Assembly: GCA_019828595.1 (NCBI GenBank)
Contig: JAHQRK010000033.1
Location: 62,001 to 126,000, forward strand
Direction of reading: 5' to 3'
Length of the DNA stretch: 64,000 nt
Source of the DNA: Aphanomyces cochlioides
Taxonomy: Eukaryota; Oomycota; Saprolegniomycetes; Saprolegniales; Verrucalvaceae
Shown: in pieces, positions 33,954 through 45,422 of the stretch
Layout: each line of letters starts with the position of its first letter
Numbering within the stretch: the stretch's first letter is position 1
Program-made: the position numbers and the translations under genes
Notes under the pieces: model-generated
The model's input: the letters and a program-made list of their open reading frames with translations, nothing else
Told to the model about the DNA's origin: nothing
The model's database searches: none

Positions 33954-34014
33954 TTTGAGCGCGGCGGCACTTGATAACTTCTTGACTTGAGGGGTACGAG
34001 GCAAATTCGGAAGT
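31582..34014 (-). repeat. ORF1 5' unit 3, 2,433 bp, without the deletion
   Basis: Third and outermost unit, ATG 33,953, 5' terminus GACTTCCG at about 34,014 abutting plus-strand ORF2. Longer than unit 2 by exactly the 148 bp missing there. Confidence 0.9.
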
Positions 34015-35990
34015 CCGAGATTGTTCATGGATGTCTGGATCGATTTTTGGACAAGTCTCCAACATTCCACAATATCTCCAAGGCCTACGACATGCTGGTC
34101 AATGATATCCGCTCCCAACTCAAAGAATTCCATTCTCAACGATTGGAGAAACAACGTCTGCCGTTGAAGAAGTTAGCTGTCGAGATCGCTTCGCTTTTGC
34201 AAGTCCCCAACATGCGTCAAGATTCAGTGCTGGTGGATCGAGTGCGAGACCTTCAAAAGCAAATTCACGAGCTGCAAGATCGAGACAAGCAGTTTCGTCA
34301 AGACCAGGCGTTCCAACTTCACTTGTACAAAGCAGAGCGCTCGTCCAAGTTCCACTTCATGTCCCCTGTCCCTACCCCCTTGAAGAAGACAGTCTTCAAA
34401 GAGTTGGTGGATGTCAATGGAAATGTTGTCTCCAATCAACAAGGCATGTTTGACGTCCTGGTCGACTACTACAAGGACTTGTTTGCAGCTCCCGAGGTGC
34501 AGCGATCTGGAGACGAAGTGTCGTCATTTCTGACCCCATTGACTCGACACAAGCAACTGCCAGAGCAAGCCCAGAAAGAGCTGTCGGCTCCCTTGCGCGC
34601 CAACGAGTTCTATCATGCTATTCGACACAGCAGTTCGAACTCAGCGCCAGGTCCCAACGCTCTGCCATTCGAAGTCCTCAAACTTGCACCTCACAAGTGG
34701 TCGTTGGTATTGGAGCTGCTATTCACACACCAGCTCCATTCTCACCCTCGCTTGACTCCCATGCAACTTGTCAGTACGCTGGTGTTGCTGCACAAGAAAG
34801 GCCCCAAGTCACAGGCCAAGAACTATCGGCCCATTAGCCTACTCAACACGGATGTGAAAATCCTGACGAGTATTCTGGCTTATCGACTCCAGCGCCACAT
34901 TCGACACATCATCCACCCGGACCAGCAAGGCTTTATCCGTCGAAGCAATATCCAAACCAATATTGCACGACTGGATGACATGCTGCACCACATCAAACTA
35001 CACAGTCCGTCCTCGATGGTGGCACTGCTTGACTTTGAGAAAGCTTTTGATCGCGTGGACCACGCGTACTTGCTCCGCGTCCTCCGTCACTATGGCTTTC
35101 CCGAAACCTTTGTTGACATGGTTCGCGTACTGTACTCGGGCCGCAAGTCTCGCATCTTGGTGAACGGCTTCTTGTCCAAGCCAGTTCACATCTCACGCGG
35201 TGTGTTGCAAGGTGATCCACTGTCGCCACTTCTGTTTGTGATCGCTTTGGAACCGATGTGCCAACTCCTACGGCAACACTCCAACTATGGCATCAAGTGT
35301 GGGGATCGCTACCACACTGGGAGTTACTTTGCCGACGACTCGCAACTCTATGCGGCAAATGAGACGTGCCTCCACCGGCAGCTTGCATTGGTTCAAACCT
35401 TTTGCGACAAGTCTGGTTTCCGACTCAACGTCGACAAGACCCAAATTCTGACTTACAGCCAGTTGAATGGGAACCTTGCCTCACTACAAGTTACTTCCGA
35501 CAGTCCCGTGAAGGCTCTTGGTATCTTGGTTGCGCCCAATCTTTCTCCATTGGCACGTTTCAATTACGTGTTTGAGAAGTTTGTGGCTCGCTTGTCTTTG
35601 TGGCTCTACAAGGCTCGAACCATGGCCGGAAAAGTCACTATCCTGCACAGCATATGTCTGCCTGTGTTATGGTACCAACTGGCTTTTGTCCCTGCCGACA
35701 AAGACCTGGCCAAAAAGATCGACAAGGCCATGCTTCAATTTATGCATGGTGAAGAAATCAACCCATCCTCCTCTGTCCATGGCCTCCGTTTGATCAAAAA
35801 GGAGATCCTATTCATGCCGAAGAAGTCCGGTGGCTTAGGCCTGCACCATGCACTTGCTTTATGGCAACAACACAACCGCTCTGTCATGATCAGATGCATT
35901 CAAGCCATCACCACCCCACCCCGCAAGTCTGCCATGTCCGCCTGGATTACGCCGGGCTATACTCTCCTCGAGAAGGCTTTTCATCCATGG
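34015..35990 (+). pseudogene. LINE ORF2 fragment, codons 288-945 (piece G)
   Basis: Plus-strand ORF2 starting at EIVHGCLDRF and running open through the linker and the complete reverse transcriptase core to KAFHPW, where a minus-strand LINE is inserted. It resumes at 39,240. It lacks the endonuclease. It is probably the same copy as the ORF1 piece at 19,709-20,399. Confidence 0.9.
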
Positions 35991-38900
35991 TTAAATGAGT
36001 TGTATTAACCTTATTTTTGAGCAAAGGCCCTAATGACTTACTAATTTGCCTCGTACTGTATAAATAGAACTTGGAAAACAGAATATGGCAAAGTGGTCAT
36101 TGAACAGGAGATGAAGTGAGTGAGCCGTTAGCTCACTCATGAAACGACGCTGTTAGGAATGATGTGTTGACGTAACCAGGGGTCCGAAGATAGATGCTTG
36201 AGCACATTGAATACCTTGGTGTATCCCTTCTTGAGAGGGAGATCAACCAGGAGCTGTTGTAGATGTAGCTTGATCAAAGAGGCAGCATGAATGGCAACTT
36301 CCATCGGACTCTTCGCTGTGAGGTCGGGTCGAAAGGTGCGATCGGCACGTTGGAGCCATATTTGATAATACACGCAGGCTCGGACAATCGGCCAGATCTT
36401 CAGATAGCCACGGATGTAGTATCCATCGGACGGCTTGGGCGTCTCGTAGAACATTTCCACACACGTTGACGGAAAGGAACACTCGAGCAGTCGCTGGATT
36501 GTCTTGAAGGAATACCAAACAGATTGACCATATCCACAAGAGAACAGGAAATGCTCGTACGTCTCATTGACACGACAGAAGACACACGTCGGCTTGGGGT
36601 CTTGGTACTGAAACAGATATTGCATGGCGTTGGCGCGGAGAAGGGTCTTGAAAATGAACTCTCCATATCGAGGGAGGATGTGGTCGGGTTGGAGGAAGGC
36701 GGCAAGTTGGGTAAGGCGCTTGGGGTCTTCATAAAAGTTGGATGGCAGGTTGAGATGCTTGGTAGGAAGAATGGACGAGCTGACAGCTGGAGAAGCTCTG
36801 ATCTTAGCCGATTTCGAAGTCGCAAGCGCCAACAAGATCGGACTCGAGTCAGGGTGAATCATCCAGTGCCATTCCATCCATTCAGAGCTTGGCGTCGGCA
36901 AGTGGAACACGGGAGCATCCTCTTCAGAAACAATCTCAAACAATCGTGATAACTTGGTCACCAAGATTGAGATCCATTGTTTCGTTGGAGGGACAAAATT
37001 GGCTTGGCGGCAGGCACGGTTGATTTTGTCGAACAAGATCGAAGCTGGCCAAACTCGCTGACACGGAGTCAACAAATGCGACAACTTCGTGATGTGAAGC
37101 GAAGCCAATACATTGGCTTGGTCTTGCGTCGATGTAGAGCACTGATCGTATAGGTCTTCGAGTCCAGGCAGATACGAGTTGTGCCAAAGGGGAACATCCA
37201 AAGATGAGATGTGATTTGGACAGCCGTACGGAGTCCAGCGGGATTCAAACCAGCTACTCAATAAGGCTTTCCACATTGGAGTGATATTGGGATTCTTGTA
37301 CAGTTGTCTGATGAATGCAGAAGAGCCATTTGCCAAGAGGAGATCTCGGGGGGAACCCCATGGATGAAAAACCTTCTCGAGGAGAGTATAGCCCGGCGTA
37401 ATCCAGGCAGACATGGCAGACTTGCGGGGTGGGGTGGTGATGGCTTGAATGCATCTGATCATGACAGAGCGGTTGTGTTGTTGCCATAAAGCAAGTGCAT
37501 GGTGCAGGCCTAAGCCACCGGACTTCTTCGGCATGAATAGGATCTCCTTTTTGATCAAACGGAGGCCATGGACAGAGGAGGATGGGTTGATTTCTTCACC
37601 ATGCATAAATTGAAGCATGGCCTTGTCGATCTTTTTGGCCAGGTCTTTGTCGGCAGGGACAAAAGCCAGTTGGTACCATAACACAGGCAGACATATGCTG
37701 TGCAGGATAGTGACTTTTCCGGCCATGGTTCGAGCCTTGTAGAGCCACAAAGACAAGCGAGCCACAAACTTCTCAAACACGTAATTGAAACGTGCCAATG
37801 GAGAAAGATTGGGCGCAACCAAGATACCAAGAGCCTTCACGGGACTGTCGGAAGTAACTTGTAGTGAGGCAAGGTTCCCATTCAACTGGCTGTAAGTCAG
37901 AATTTGGGTCTTGTCTACGTTGAGTCGGAAACCAGACTTGTCGCAAAAGGTTTGAACCAATGCAAGCTGCCGGTGGAGGCACGTCTCATTTGCCGCATAG
38001 AGTTGCGAGTCGTCGGCAAAGTAACTCCCAGTGTGGTAGCGATCCCCACACTTGATGCCATAGTTGGAGTGTTGCCGTAGGAGTTGGCACATCGGTTCCA
38101 AAGCGATCACAAACAGAAGTGGCGACAGTGGATCACCTTGCAACACACCGCGTGAGATGTGAACTGGCTTGGACAAGAAGCCGTTCACCAAGATGCGAGA
38201 CTTGCGGCCCGAGTACAGTACGCGAACCATGTCAACAAAGGTTTCGGGAAAGCCATAGTGACGGAGGACGCGGAGCAAGTACGCGTGGTCCACGCGATCA
38301 AAAGCTTTCTCAAAGTCAAGCAGTGCCACCATCGAGGACGGACTGTGTAGTTTGATGTGGTGCAGCATGTCATCCAGTCGTGCAATATTGGTTTGGATAT
38401 TGCTTCGACGGATAAAGCCTTGCTGGTCCGGGTGGATGATGTGTCGAATGTGGCGCTGGAGTCGATAAGCCAGAATACTCGTCAGGATTTTCACATCCGT
38501 GTTGAGTAGGCTAATGGGCCGATAGTTCTTGGCCTGTGACTTGGGGCCTTTCTTGTGCAGCAACACCAGCGTACTGACAAGTTGCATGGGAGTCAAGCGA
38601 GGGTGAGAATGGAGCTGGTGTGTGAATAGCAGCTCCAATACCAACGACCACTTGTGAGGTGCAAGTTTGAGGACTTCGAATGGCAGAGCGTTGGGACCTG
38701 GCGCTGAGTTCGAACTGCTGTGTCGAATAGCATGATAGAACTCGTTGGCGCGCAAGGGAGCCGACAGCTCTTTCTGGGTTTGCTCTGGCAGTTGCTTGTG
38801 TCGAGTCAATGGGGTCAGAAATGACGACACTTCGTCTCCAGATCGCTGCACCTCGGGAGCTGCAAACAAGTCCTTGTAGTAGTCGACCAGGACGTCAAAC

Positions 38901-39239
38901 ATGCCTTGTTGATTGGAGACAACATTTCCATTGACATCCACCAACTCTTTGAAGACTGTCTTCTTCAAGGGGGTAGGGACAGGGGACATGAAGTGGAACT
39001 TGGACGAGCGCTCTGCTTTATACAAGTGAAGTTGGAACGCCTGGTCTTGACGAAACTGCTTGTCTCGATCTTGCAGCTCGTGAATTTGCTTTTGAAGGTC
39101 TCGCACTCGATCCACCAGCACTGAATCTTGACGCATGTTGGGGACTTGCAAAAGCGAAGCGATCTCGACAGCTAACTTCTTCAACGGCAGACGTTGTTTC
39201 TCCAATCGTTGAGAATGGAATTCTTTGAGTTGGGAGCGG
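35991..39239 (-). mobile_element. 5'-truncated LINE insertion H with a 15-bp target duplication
   Basis: 3' UTR plus ORF2 codons about 319-1351 on the minus strand, flanked by GCTTTTCATCCATGG at 35,976-35,990 and 39,240-39,254. It is a clean insertion into plus-strand ORF2 at the codons for AFHPW. Confidence 0.95.
36137..39239 (-). pseudogene. ORF2 part of insertion H (reverse transcriptase, zinc finger)
   Basis: Uninterrupted from the truncated 5' edge (RSQLKEFH) to the stop at 36,137. It includes the linker, reverse transcriptase (NYRPISLLN, FADD) and CX2CX7HX4C finger, but no endonuclease, so it is not autonomous. The first ATG (38,908) falls within the linker region; other initiation is possible only at non-ATG codons. 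Confidence 0.9.
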
Positions 39240-40621
39240 GCTTTTCATCCATGGGGTTCCCTCCGAGATCTCCTCTTGGCGAATGGCTCTTCTGCATTCA
39301 TCAGACAACTGTACAAGAATCCCAATATCACTCCAATGTGGAAAGCCTTATTGAGTAGCTGGTTTGAATCCCGCTGGACTCCGTACGGCTGTCCAAATCA
39401 CATCTCATCTTTGGATGTTCCCCTTTGGCACAACTCGTATCTGCCTGGACTCGAAGACCTATACGATCAGTGCTCTACATCGACGCAAGACCAAGCCAAT
39501 GTATTGGCTTCGCTTCACATCACGAAGTTGTCGCATTTGTTGACTCCGTGTCAGCGAGTTTGGCCAGCTTCGATCTTGTTCGACAAAATCAACCGTGCCT
39601 GCCGCCAAGCCAATTTTGTCCCTCCAACGAAACAATGGATCTCAATCTTGGTGACCAAGTTATCACGATTGTTTGAGATTGTTTCTGAAGAGGATGCTCC
39701 CGTGTTCCACTTGCCGACGCCAAGCTCTGAATGGATGGAATGGCACTGGATGATTCACCCTGACTCGAGTCCGATCTTGTTGGCGCTTGCGACTTCGAAA
39801 TCGGCTAAGATCAGAGCTTCTCCAGCTGTCAGCTCGTCCATTCTTCCTACCAAGCATCTCAACCTGCCATCCAACTTTTATGAAGACCCCAAGCGCCTTA
39901 CCCAACTTGCCGCCTTCCTCCAACCCGACCACATTCTCCCTCGATATGGAGAGTTCATTTTCAAGACCCTTCTCCGCGCCAACGCCATGCAATATCTGTT
40001 TCAGTACCAAGACCCCAAGCCGACGTGTGTCTTCTGTCGTGTCAATGAGACGTACGAGCATTTCCTGTTCTCTTGTGGATATGGTCAATCTGTTTGGTAT
40101 TTCTTCAAGACAATCCAGCGACTGCTCGAGTGTTCCTTTCCGTCCACGTGTCTGGAAATGTTCTACGAGACGCCCAAGCCGTCCGATGGATACTACATCC
40201 GTGGCTATCTGAAGATCTGGCCGATTGTCCGAGCCTGCGTGTATTATCAAATATGGCTCCAACGTGCCGATCGCACCTTTCGACCCGACCTCACAGCGAA
40301 GAGTCCGATGGAAGTTGCCATTCATGCTGCCTCTTTGATCAAGCTACATCTACAACAGCTCCTGGTTGATCTCCCTCTCAAGAAGGGATACACCAAGGTA
40401 TTCAATGTGCTCAAGCATCTATCTTCGGACCCCTGGTTACATCAACACGCCATTCCTGACAGCGTCGTTTCATGAGTGAGCTAACGGCTCACTCACTTCA
40501 TCTCCTGTTCAATGACCACTTTGCCATATTCTGTTTTCCAAGTTCTATTTATACAGTACGAGGCAAATTAGTAAGTCATTAGGGCCTTTGCTCAAAAATA
40601 AGGTTAATACAACTCATTTAA
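38046..40621. repeat. tandem duplication unit 1, 2,576 bp
   Basis: Composite unit: minus-strand ORF2 (from CCACACTTGATGCC, codon about 717, up to the 5' edge of H) followed by plus-strand ORF2 C-terminus and 3' UTR. It repeats at 40,622-43,197, and its first 1,197 bp recur again at 43,198. A difference at about 38,778 (T here, C in the other two) marks H sequence. Confidence 0.9.
39240..40621 (+). pseudogene. LINE ORF2 C-terminus and 3' UTR (piece G continued)
   Basis: Continues the piece at 34,015-35,990 after insertion H: codons 941-1351 with the zinc finger, stop at 40,473-40,475, then a complete 3' UTR ending CTCATTTAA at 40,621. The next bases are host CC followed by minus-strand ORF2. 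Confidence 0.9.
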
Positions 40622-43197
40622 CCACACTTGATGCCATAGTTGGAGTGTTGCCGTAGGAGTTGGCACATCGGTTCCAAAGCGATCACAAACAGAAGTGGCG
40701 ACAGTGGATCACCTTGCAACACACCGCGTGAGATGTGAACTGGCTTGGACAAGAAGCCGTTCACCAAGATGCGAGACTTGCGGCCCGAGTACAGTACGCG
40801 AACCATGTCAACAAAGGTTTCGGGAAAGCCATAGTGACGGAGGACGCGGAGCAAGTACGCGTGGTCCACGCGATCAAAAGCTTTCTCAAAGTCAAGCAGT
40901 GCCACCATCGAGGACGGACTGTGTAGTTTGATGTGGTGCAGCATGTCATCCAGTCGTGCAATATTGGTTTGGATATTGCTTCGACGGATAAAGCCTTGCT
41001 GGTCCGGGTGGATGATGTGTCGAATGTGGCGCTGGAGTCGATAAGCCAGAATACTCGTCAGGATTTTCACATCCGTGTTGAGTAGGCTAATGGGCCGATA
41101 GTTCTTGGCCTGTGACTTGGGGCCTTTCTTGTGCAGCAACACCAGCGTACTGACAAGTTGCATGGGAGTCAAGCGAGGGTGAGAATGGAGCTGGTGTGTG
41201 AATAGCAGCTCCAATACCAACGACCACTTGTGAGGTGCAAGTTTGAGGACTTCGAATGGCAGAGCGTTGGGACCTGGCGCTGAGTTCGAACTGCTGTGTC
41301 GAATAGCATGATAGAACTCGTTGGCGCGCAAGGGAGCCGACAGCTCTTTCTGGGCTTGCTCTGGCAGTTGCTTGTGTCGAGTCAATGGGGTCAGAAATGA
41401 CGACACTTCGTCTCCAGATCGCTGCACCTCGGGAGCTGCAAACAAGTCCTTGTAGTAGTCGACCAGGACGTCAAACATGCCTTGTTGATTGGAGACAACA
41501 TTTCCATTGACATCCACCAACTCTTTGAAGACTGTCTTCTTCAAGGGGGTAGGGACAGGGGACATGAAGTGGAACTTGGACGAGCGCTCTGCTTTATACA
41601 AGTGAAGTTGGAACGCCTGGTCTTGACGAAACTGCTTGTCTCGATCTTGCAGCTCGTGAATTTGCTTTTGAAGGTCTCGCACTCGATCCACCAGCACTGA
41701 ATCTTGACGCATGTTGGGGACTTGCAAAAGCGAAGCGATCTCGACAGCTAACTTCTTCAACGGCAGACGTTGTTTCTCCAATCGTTGAGAATGGAATTCT
41801 TTGAGTTGGGAGCGGGCTTTTCATCCATGGGGTTCCCTCCGAGATCTCCTCTTGGCGAATGGCTCTTCTGCATTCATCAGACAACTGTACAAGAATCCCA
41901 ATATCACTCCAATGTGGAAAGCCTTATTGAGTAGCTGGTTTGAATCCCGCTGGACTCCGTACGGCTGTCCAAATCACATCTCATCTTTGGATGTTCCCCT
42001 TTGGCACAACTCGTATCTGCCTGGACTCGAAGACCTATACGATCAGTGCTCTACATCGACGCAAGACCAAGCCAATGTATTGGCTTCGCTTCACATCACG
42101 AAGTTGTCGCATTTGTTGACTCCGTGTCAGCGAGTTTGGCCAGCTTCGATCTTGTTCGACAAAATCAACCGTGCCTGCCGCCAAGCCAATTTTGTCCCTC
42201 CAACGAAACAATGGATCTCAATCTTGGTGACCAAGTTATCACGATTGTTTGAGATTGTTTCTGAAGAGGATGCTCCCGTGTTCCACTTGCCGACGCCAAG
42301 CTCTGAATGGATGGAATGGCACTGGATGATTCACCCTGACTCGAGTCCGATCTTGTTGGCGCTTGCGACTTCGAAATCGGCTAAGATCAGAGCTTCTCCA
42401 GCTGTCAGCTCGTCCATTCTTCCTACCAAGCATCTCAACCTGCCATCCAACTTTTATGAAGACCCCAAGCGCCTTACCCAACTTGCCGCCTTCCTCCAAC
42501 CCGACCACATCCTCCCTCGATATGGAGAGTTCATTTTCAAGACCCTTCTCCGCGCCAACGCCATGCAATATCTGTTTCAGTACCAAGACCCCAAGCCGAC
42601 GTGTGTCTTCTGTCGTGTCAATGAGACGTACGAGCATTTCCTGTTCTCTTGTGGATATGGTCAATCTGTTTGGTATTTCTTCAAGACAATCCAGCGACTG
42701 CTCGAGTGTTCCTTTCCGTCCACGTGTCTGGAAATGTTCTACGAGACGCCCAAGCCGTCCGATGGATACTACATCCGTGGCTATCTGAAGATCTGGCCGA
42801 TTGTCCGAGCCTGCGTGTATTATCAAATATGGCTCCAACGTGCCGATCGCACCTTTCGACCCGACCTCACAGCGAAGAGTCCGATGGAAGTTGCCATTCA
42901 TGCTGCCTCTTTGATCAAGCTACATCTACAACAGCTCCTGGTTGATCTCCCTCTCAAGAAGGGATACACCAAGGTATTCAATGTGCTCAAGCATCTATCT
43001 TCGGACCCCTGGTTACATCAACACGCCATTCCTGACAGCGTCGTTTCATGAGTGAGCTAACGGCTCACTCACTTCATCTCCTGTTCAATGACCACTTTGC
43101 CATATTCTGTTTTCCAAGTTCTATTTATACAGTACGAGGCAAATTAGTAAGTCATTAGGGCCTTTGCTCAAAAATAAGGTTAATACAACTCATTTAA
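40622..43197. repeat. tandem duplication unit 2, 2,576 bp
   Basis: Near-exact copy of 38,046-40,621: minus-strand ORF2 (40,622-41,815) then plus-strand ORF2 C-terminus and 3' UTR (41,816-43,197). It carries the same artificial minus/plus junction at GGGAGCGG|GCTTTTCATCC, so it arose after insertion H. Confidence 0.9.
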
Positions 43198-45344
43198 CCA
43201 CACTTGATGCCATAGTTGGAGTGTTGCCGTAGGAGTTGGCACATCGGTTCCAAAGCGATCACAAACAGAAGTGGCGACAGTGGATCACCTTGCAACACAC
43301 CGCGTGAGATGTGAACTGGCTTGGACAAGAAGCCGTTCACCAAGATGCGAGACTTGCGGCCCGAGTACAGTACGCGAACCATGTCAACAAAGGTTTCGGG
43401 AAAGCCATAGTGACGGAGGACGCGGAGCAAGTACGCGTGGTCCACGCGATCAAAAGCTTTCTCAAAGTCAAGCAGTGCCACCATCGAGGACGGACTGTGT
43501 AGTTTGATGTGGTGCAGCATGTCATCCAGTCGTGCAATATTGGTTTGGATATTGCTTCGACGGATAAAGCCTTGCTGGTCCGGGTGGATGATGTGTCGAA
43601 TGTGGCGCTGGAGTCGATAAGCCAGAATACTCGTCAGGATTTTCACATCCGTGTTGAGTAGGCTAATGGGCCGATAGTTCTTGGCCTGTGACTTGGGGCC
43701 TTTCTTGTGCAGCAACACCAGCGTACTGACAAGTTGCATGGGAGTCAAGCGAGGGTGAGAATGGAGCTGGTGTGTGAATAGCAGCTCCAATACCAACGAC
43801 CACTTGTGAGGTGCAAGTTTGAGGACTTCGAATGGCAGAGCGTTGGGACCTGGCGCTGAGTTCGAACTGCTGTGTCGAATAGCATGATAGAACTCGTTGG
43901 CGCGCAAGGGAGCCGACAGCTCTTTCTGGGCTTGCTCTGGCAGTTGCTTGTGTCGAGTCAATGGGGTCAGAAATGACGACACTTCGTCTCCAGATCGCTG
44001 CACCTCGGGAGCTGCAAACAAGTCCTTGTAGTAGTCGACCAGGACGTCAAACATGCCTTGTTGATTGGAGACAACATTTCCATTGACATCCACCAACTCT
44101 TTGAAGACTGTCTTCTTCAAGGGGGTAGGGACAGGGGACATGAAGTGGAACTTGGACGAGCGCTCTGCTTTATACAAGTGAAGTTGGAACGCCTGGTCTT
44201 GACGAAACTGCTTGTCTCGATCTTGCAGCTCGTGAATTTGCTTTTGAAGGTCTCGCACTCGATCCACCAGCACTGAATCTTGACGCATGTTGGGGACTTG
44301 CAAAAGCGAAGCGATCTCGACAGCTAACTTCTTCAACGGCAGACGTTGTTTCTCCAATCGTTGAGAATGGAATTCTTTGAGTTGGGAGCGGATATCATTG
44401 ACCAGTATGTCGTAGGCCTTGGAGATATTGTGGAATGTTGGAGACTTGTCCAAAAATCGATCCAGACATCCATGAACAATCTCGGCCGCTCGTGGTAGAC
44501 GAAGTAGCCAAGTTGGAGCTTTCCATGATCCAGAGCCATGGCGCAATGTTTGACGCTTTGAGATGATACGACAAGCCACGTGGTCAGCCTGTGGAACGTG
44601 TGGCATGTGCGTCGCCTTCCAATGACGAAGACCCGCCAAGGTGGACGAACAAAAGATGTAGTCGAGTCGGTTGGTGAGTGTGGGACTTGTGAAGGCTCGT
44701 GCCACGGGGTTTTGACGGCGAAACAGATCCACCAGAGACAAACTGTGCATCCATTGTTCCAGTTGAAGGGTGCCGGCCATGGTGGAGGTACTGGGTCTCA
44801 ACGAATCCAAATCTTTGTTGAGAGTGCAGTTGAAATCTCCTCCAACAATGTGGAGCGCATGTGGAGGAAAGTCGCGTGGCAATTCTTCGAAGTAACTTGC
44901 TCGTTCTTGGAAGGCTGCCGGCGCATAGATATTGTGGAGAACGACTGTCAGTGGACCCAGAGTACATCGCACTTGTAGATAACGACCACGAAGCACTGGG
45001 TTGTCATGAGGGACTTGAGTGGCGTTCTTCAAAGGAGAGTGAGGATGTATCAACGTAGCCAGACCTCCAGTGGCTGGCGACGTGGATACTTCAGGGTAAA
45101 TAGGCTCTTCAAAGAACAAAGAGCCTTCGTGGTTTGTGATGCGTTGCCAATGGAACGCAACACGGTCGTGGAGACTTGGCGTGCGGAAACGGGTTTCTTG
45201 GATAAAGGAAACGTCGTGAACACTTGATAGTTTGTCGAGGATGTACCGATGACTGTTGGAGAAGCCATTGGTGTTGAGGGAGATGATTTGTGGGTCCCAG
45301 TCCACGAGTTCAGTTGGGACATCGGAGAAGTTGTTGTCACTCAT
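43198..45344 (-). pseudogene. LINE ORF2 codons 1-717 (copy 3)
   Basis: Open minus-strand frame from ATG 45,344 to KCG, just before the FADD motif, where the 3' end of the plus-strand LINE is inserted. It includes a complete APE endonuclease and most of the reverse transcriptase fingers and palm. The remaining 3' part of this copy is not found to the left, so it was lost. Confidence 0.9.
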
Positions 45345-45422
45345 CACGAGTACAGATGAAAATGAGTAGAATGGAGGGGTCAGAGGGGAGGTTGAAATGG
45401 ATTGAAGCAGGGGATAGAAGCC

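Larger units (their letters stand above)
20400..34014 (-). mobile_element. LINE full-length copy 1 with a three-unit 5' array and one nested insertion
   Basis: Minus-strand element. The 3' end TTAAATGAG at 20,400 abuts host GCAAGATGG. The 3' UTR, ORF2 and spacer follow, then ORF1 interrupted by a 5'-truncated insertion (25,050-26,697). The first 5' terminus is at about 29,296; after that come two more head-to-tail units of leader plus ORF1 codons 1-790, with termini at about 31,581 and 34,014. Without the insertion the core is about 7.23 kb, or 7.38 kb after allowing for a 148-bp deletion. No target duplication is found: the left flank is plus-strand ORF1 and the right flank plus-strand ORF2. 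Confidence 0.85.

Noticed and set aside
27012..34014. The tandem units as a satellite or CRISPR-like array
   Set aside because: Units are 2.3-2.4 kb of LINE ORF1 coding sequence with no spacers; they are retroelement-derived.
30169..34154. Reading frame of copy 1 unit 3 extending beyond the ORF1 ATG to 34,154
   Set aside because: The part above 34,014 is antisense sequence of a different ORF2 piece, so it is chance read-through and not a longer N-terminus.
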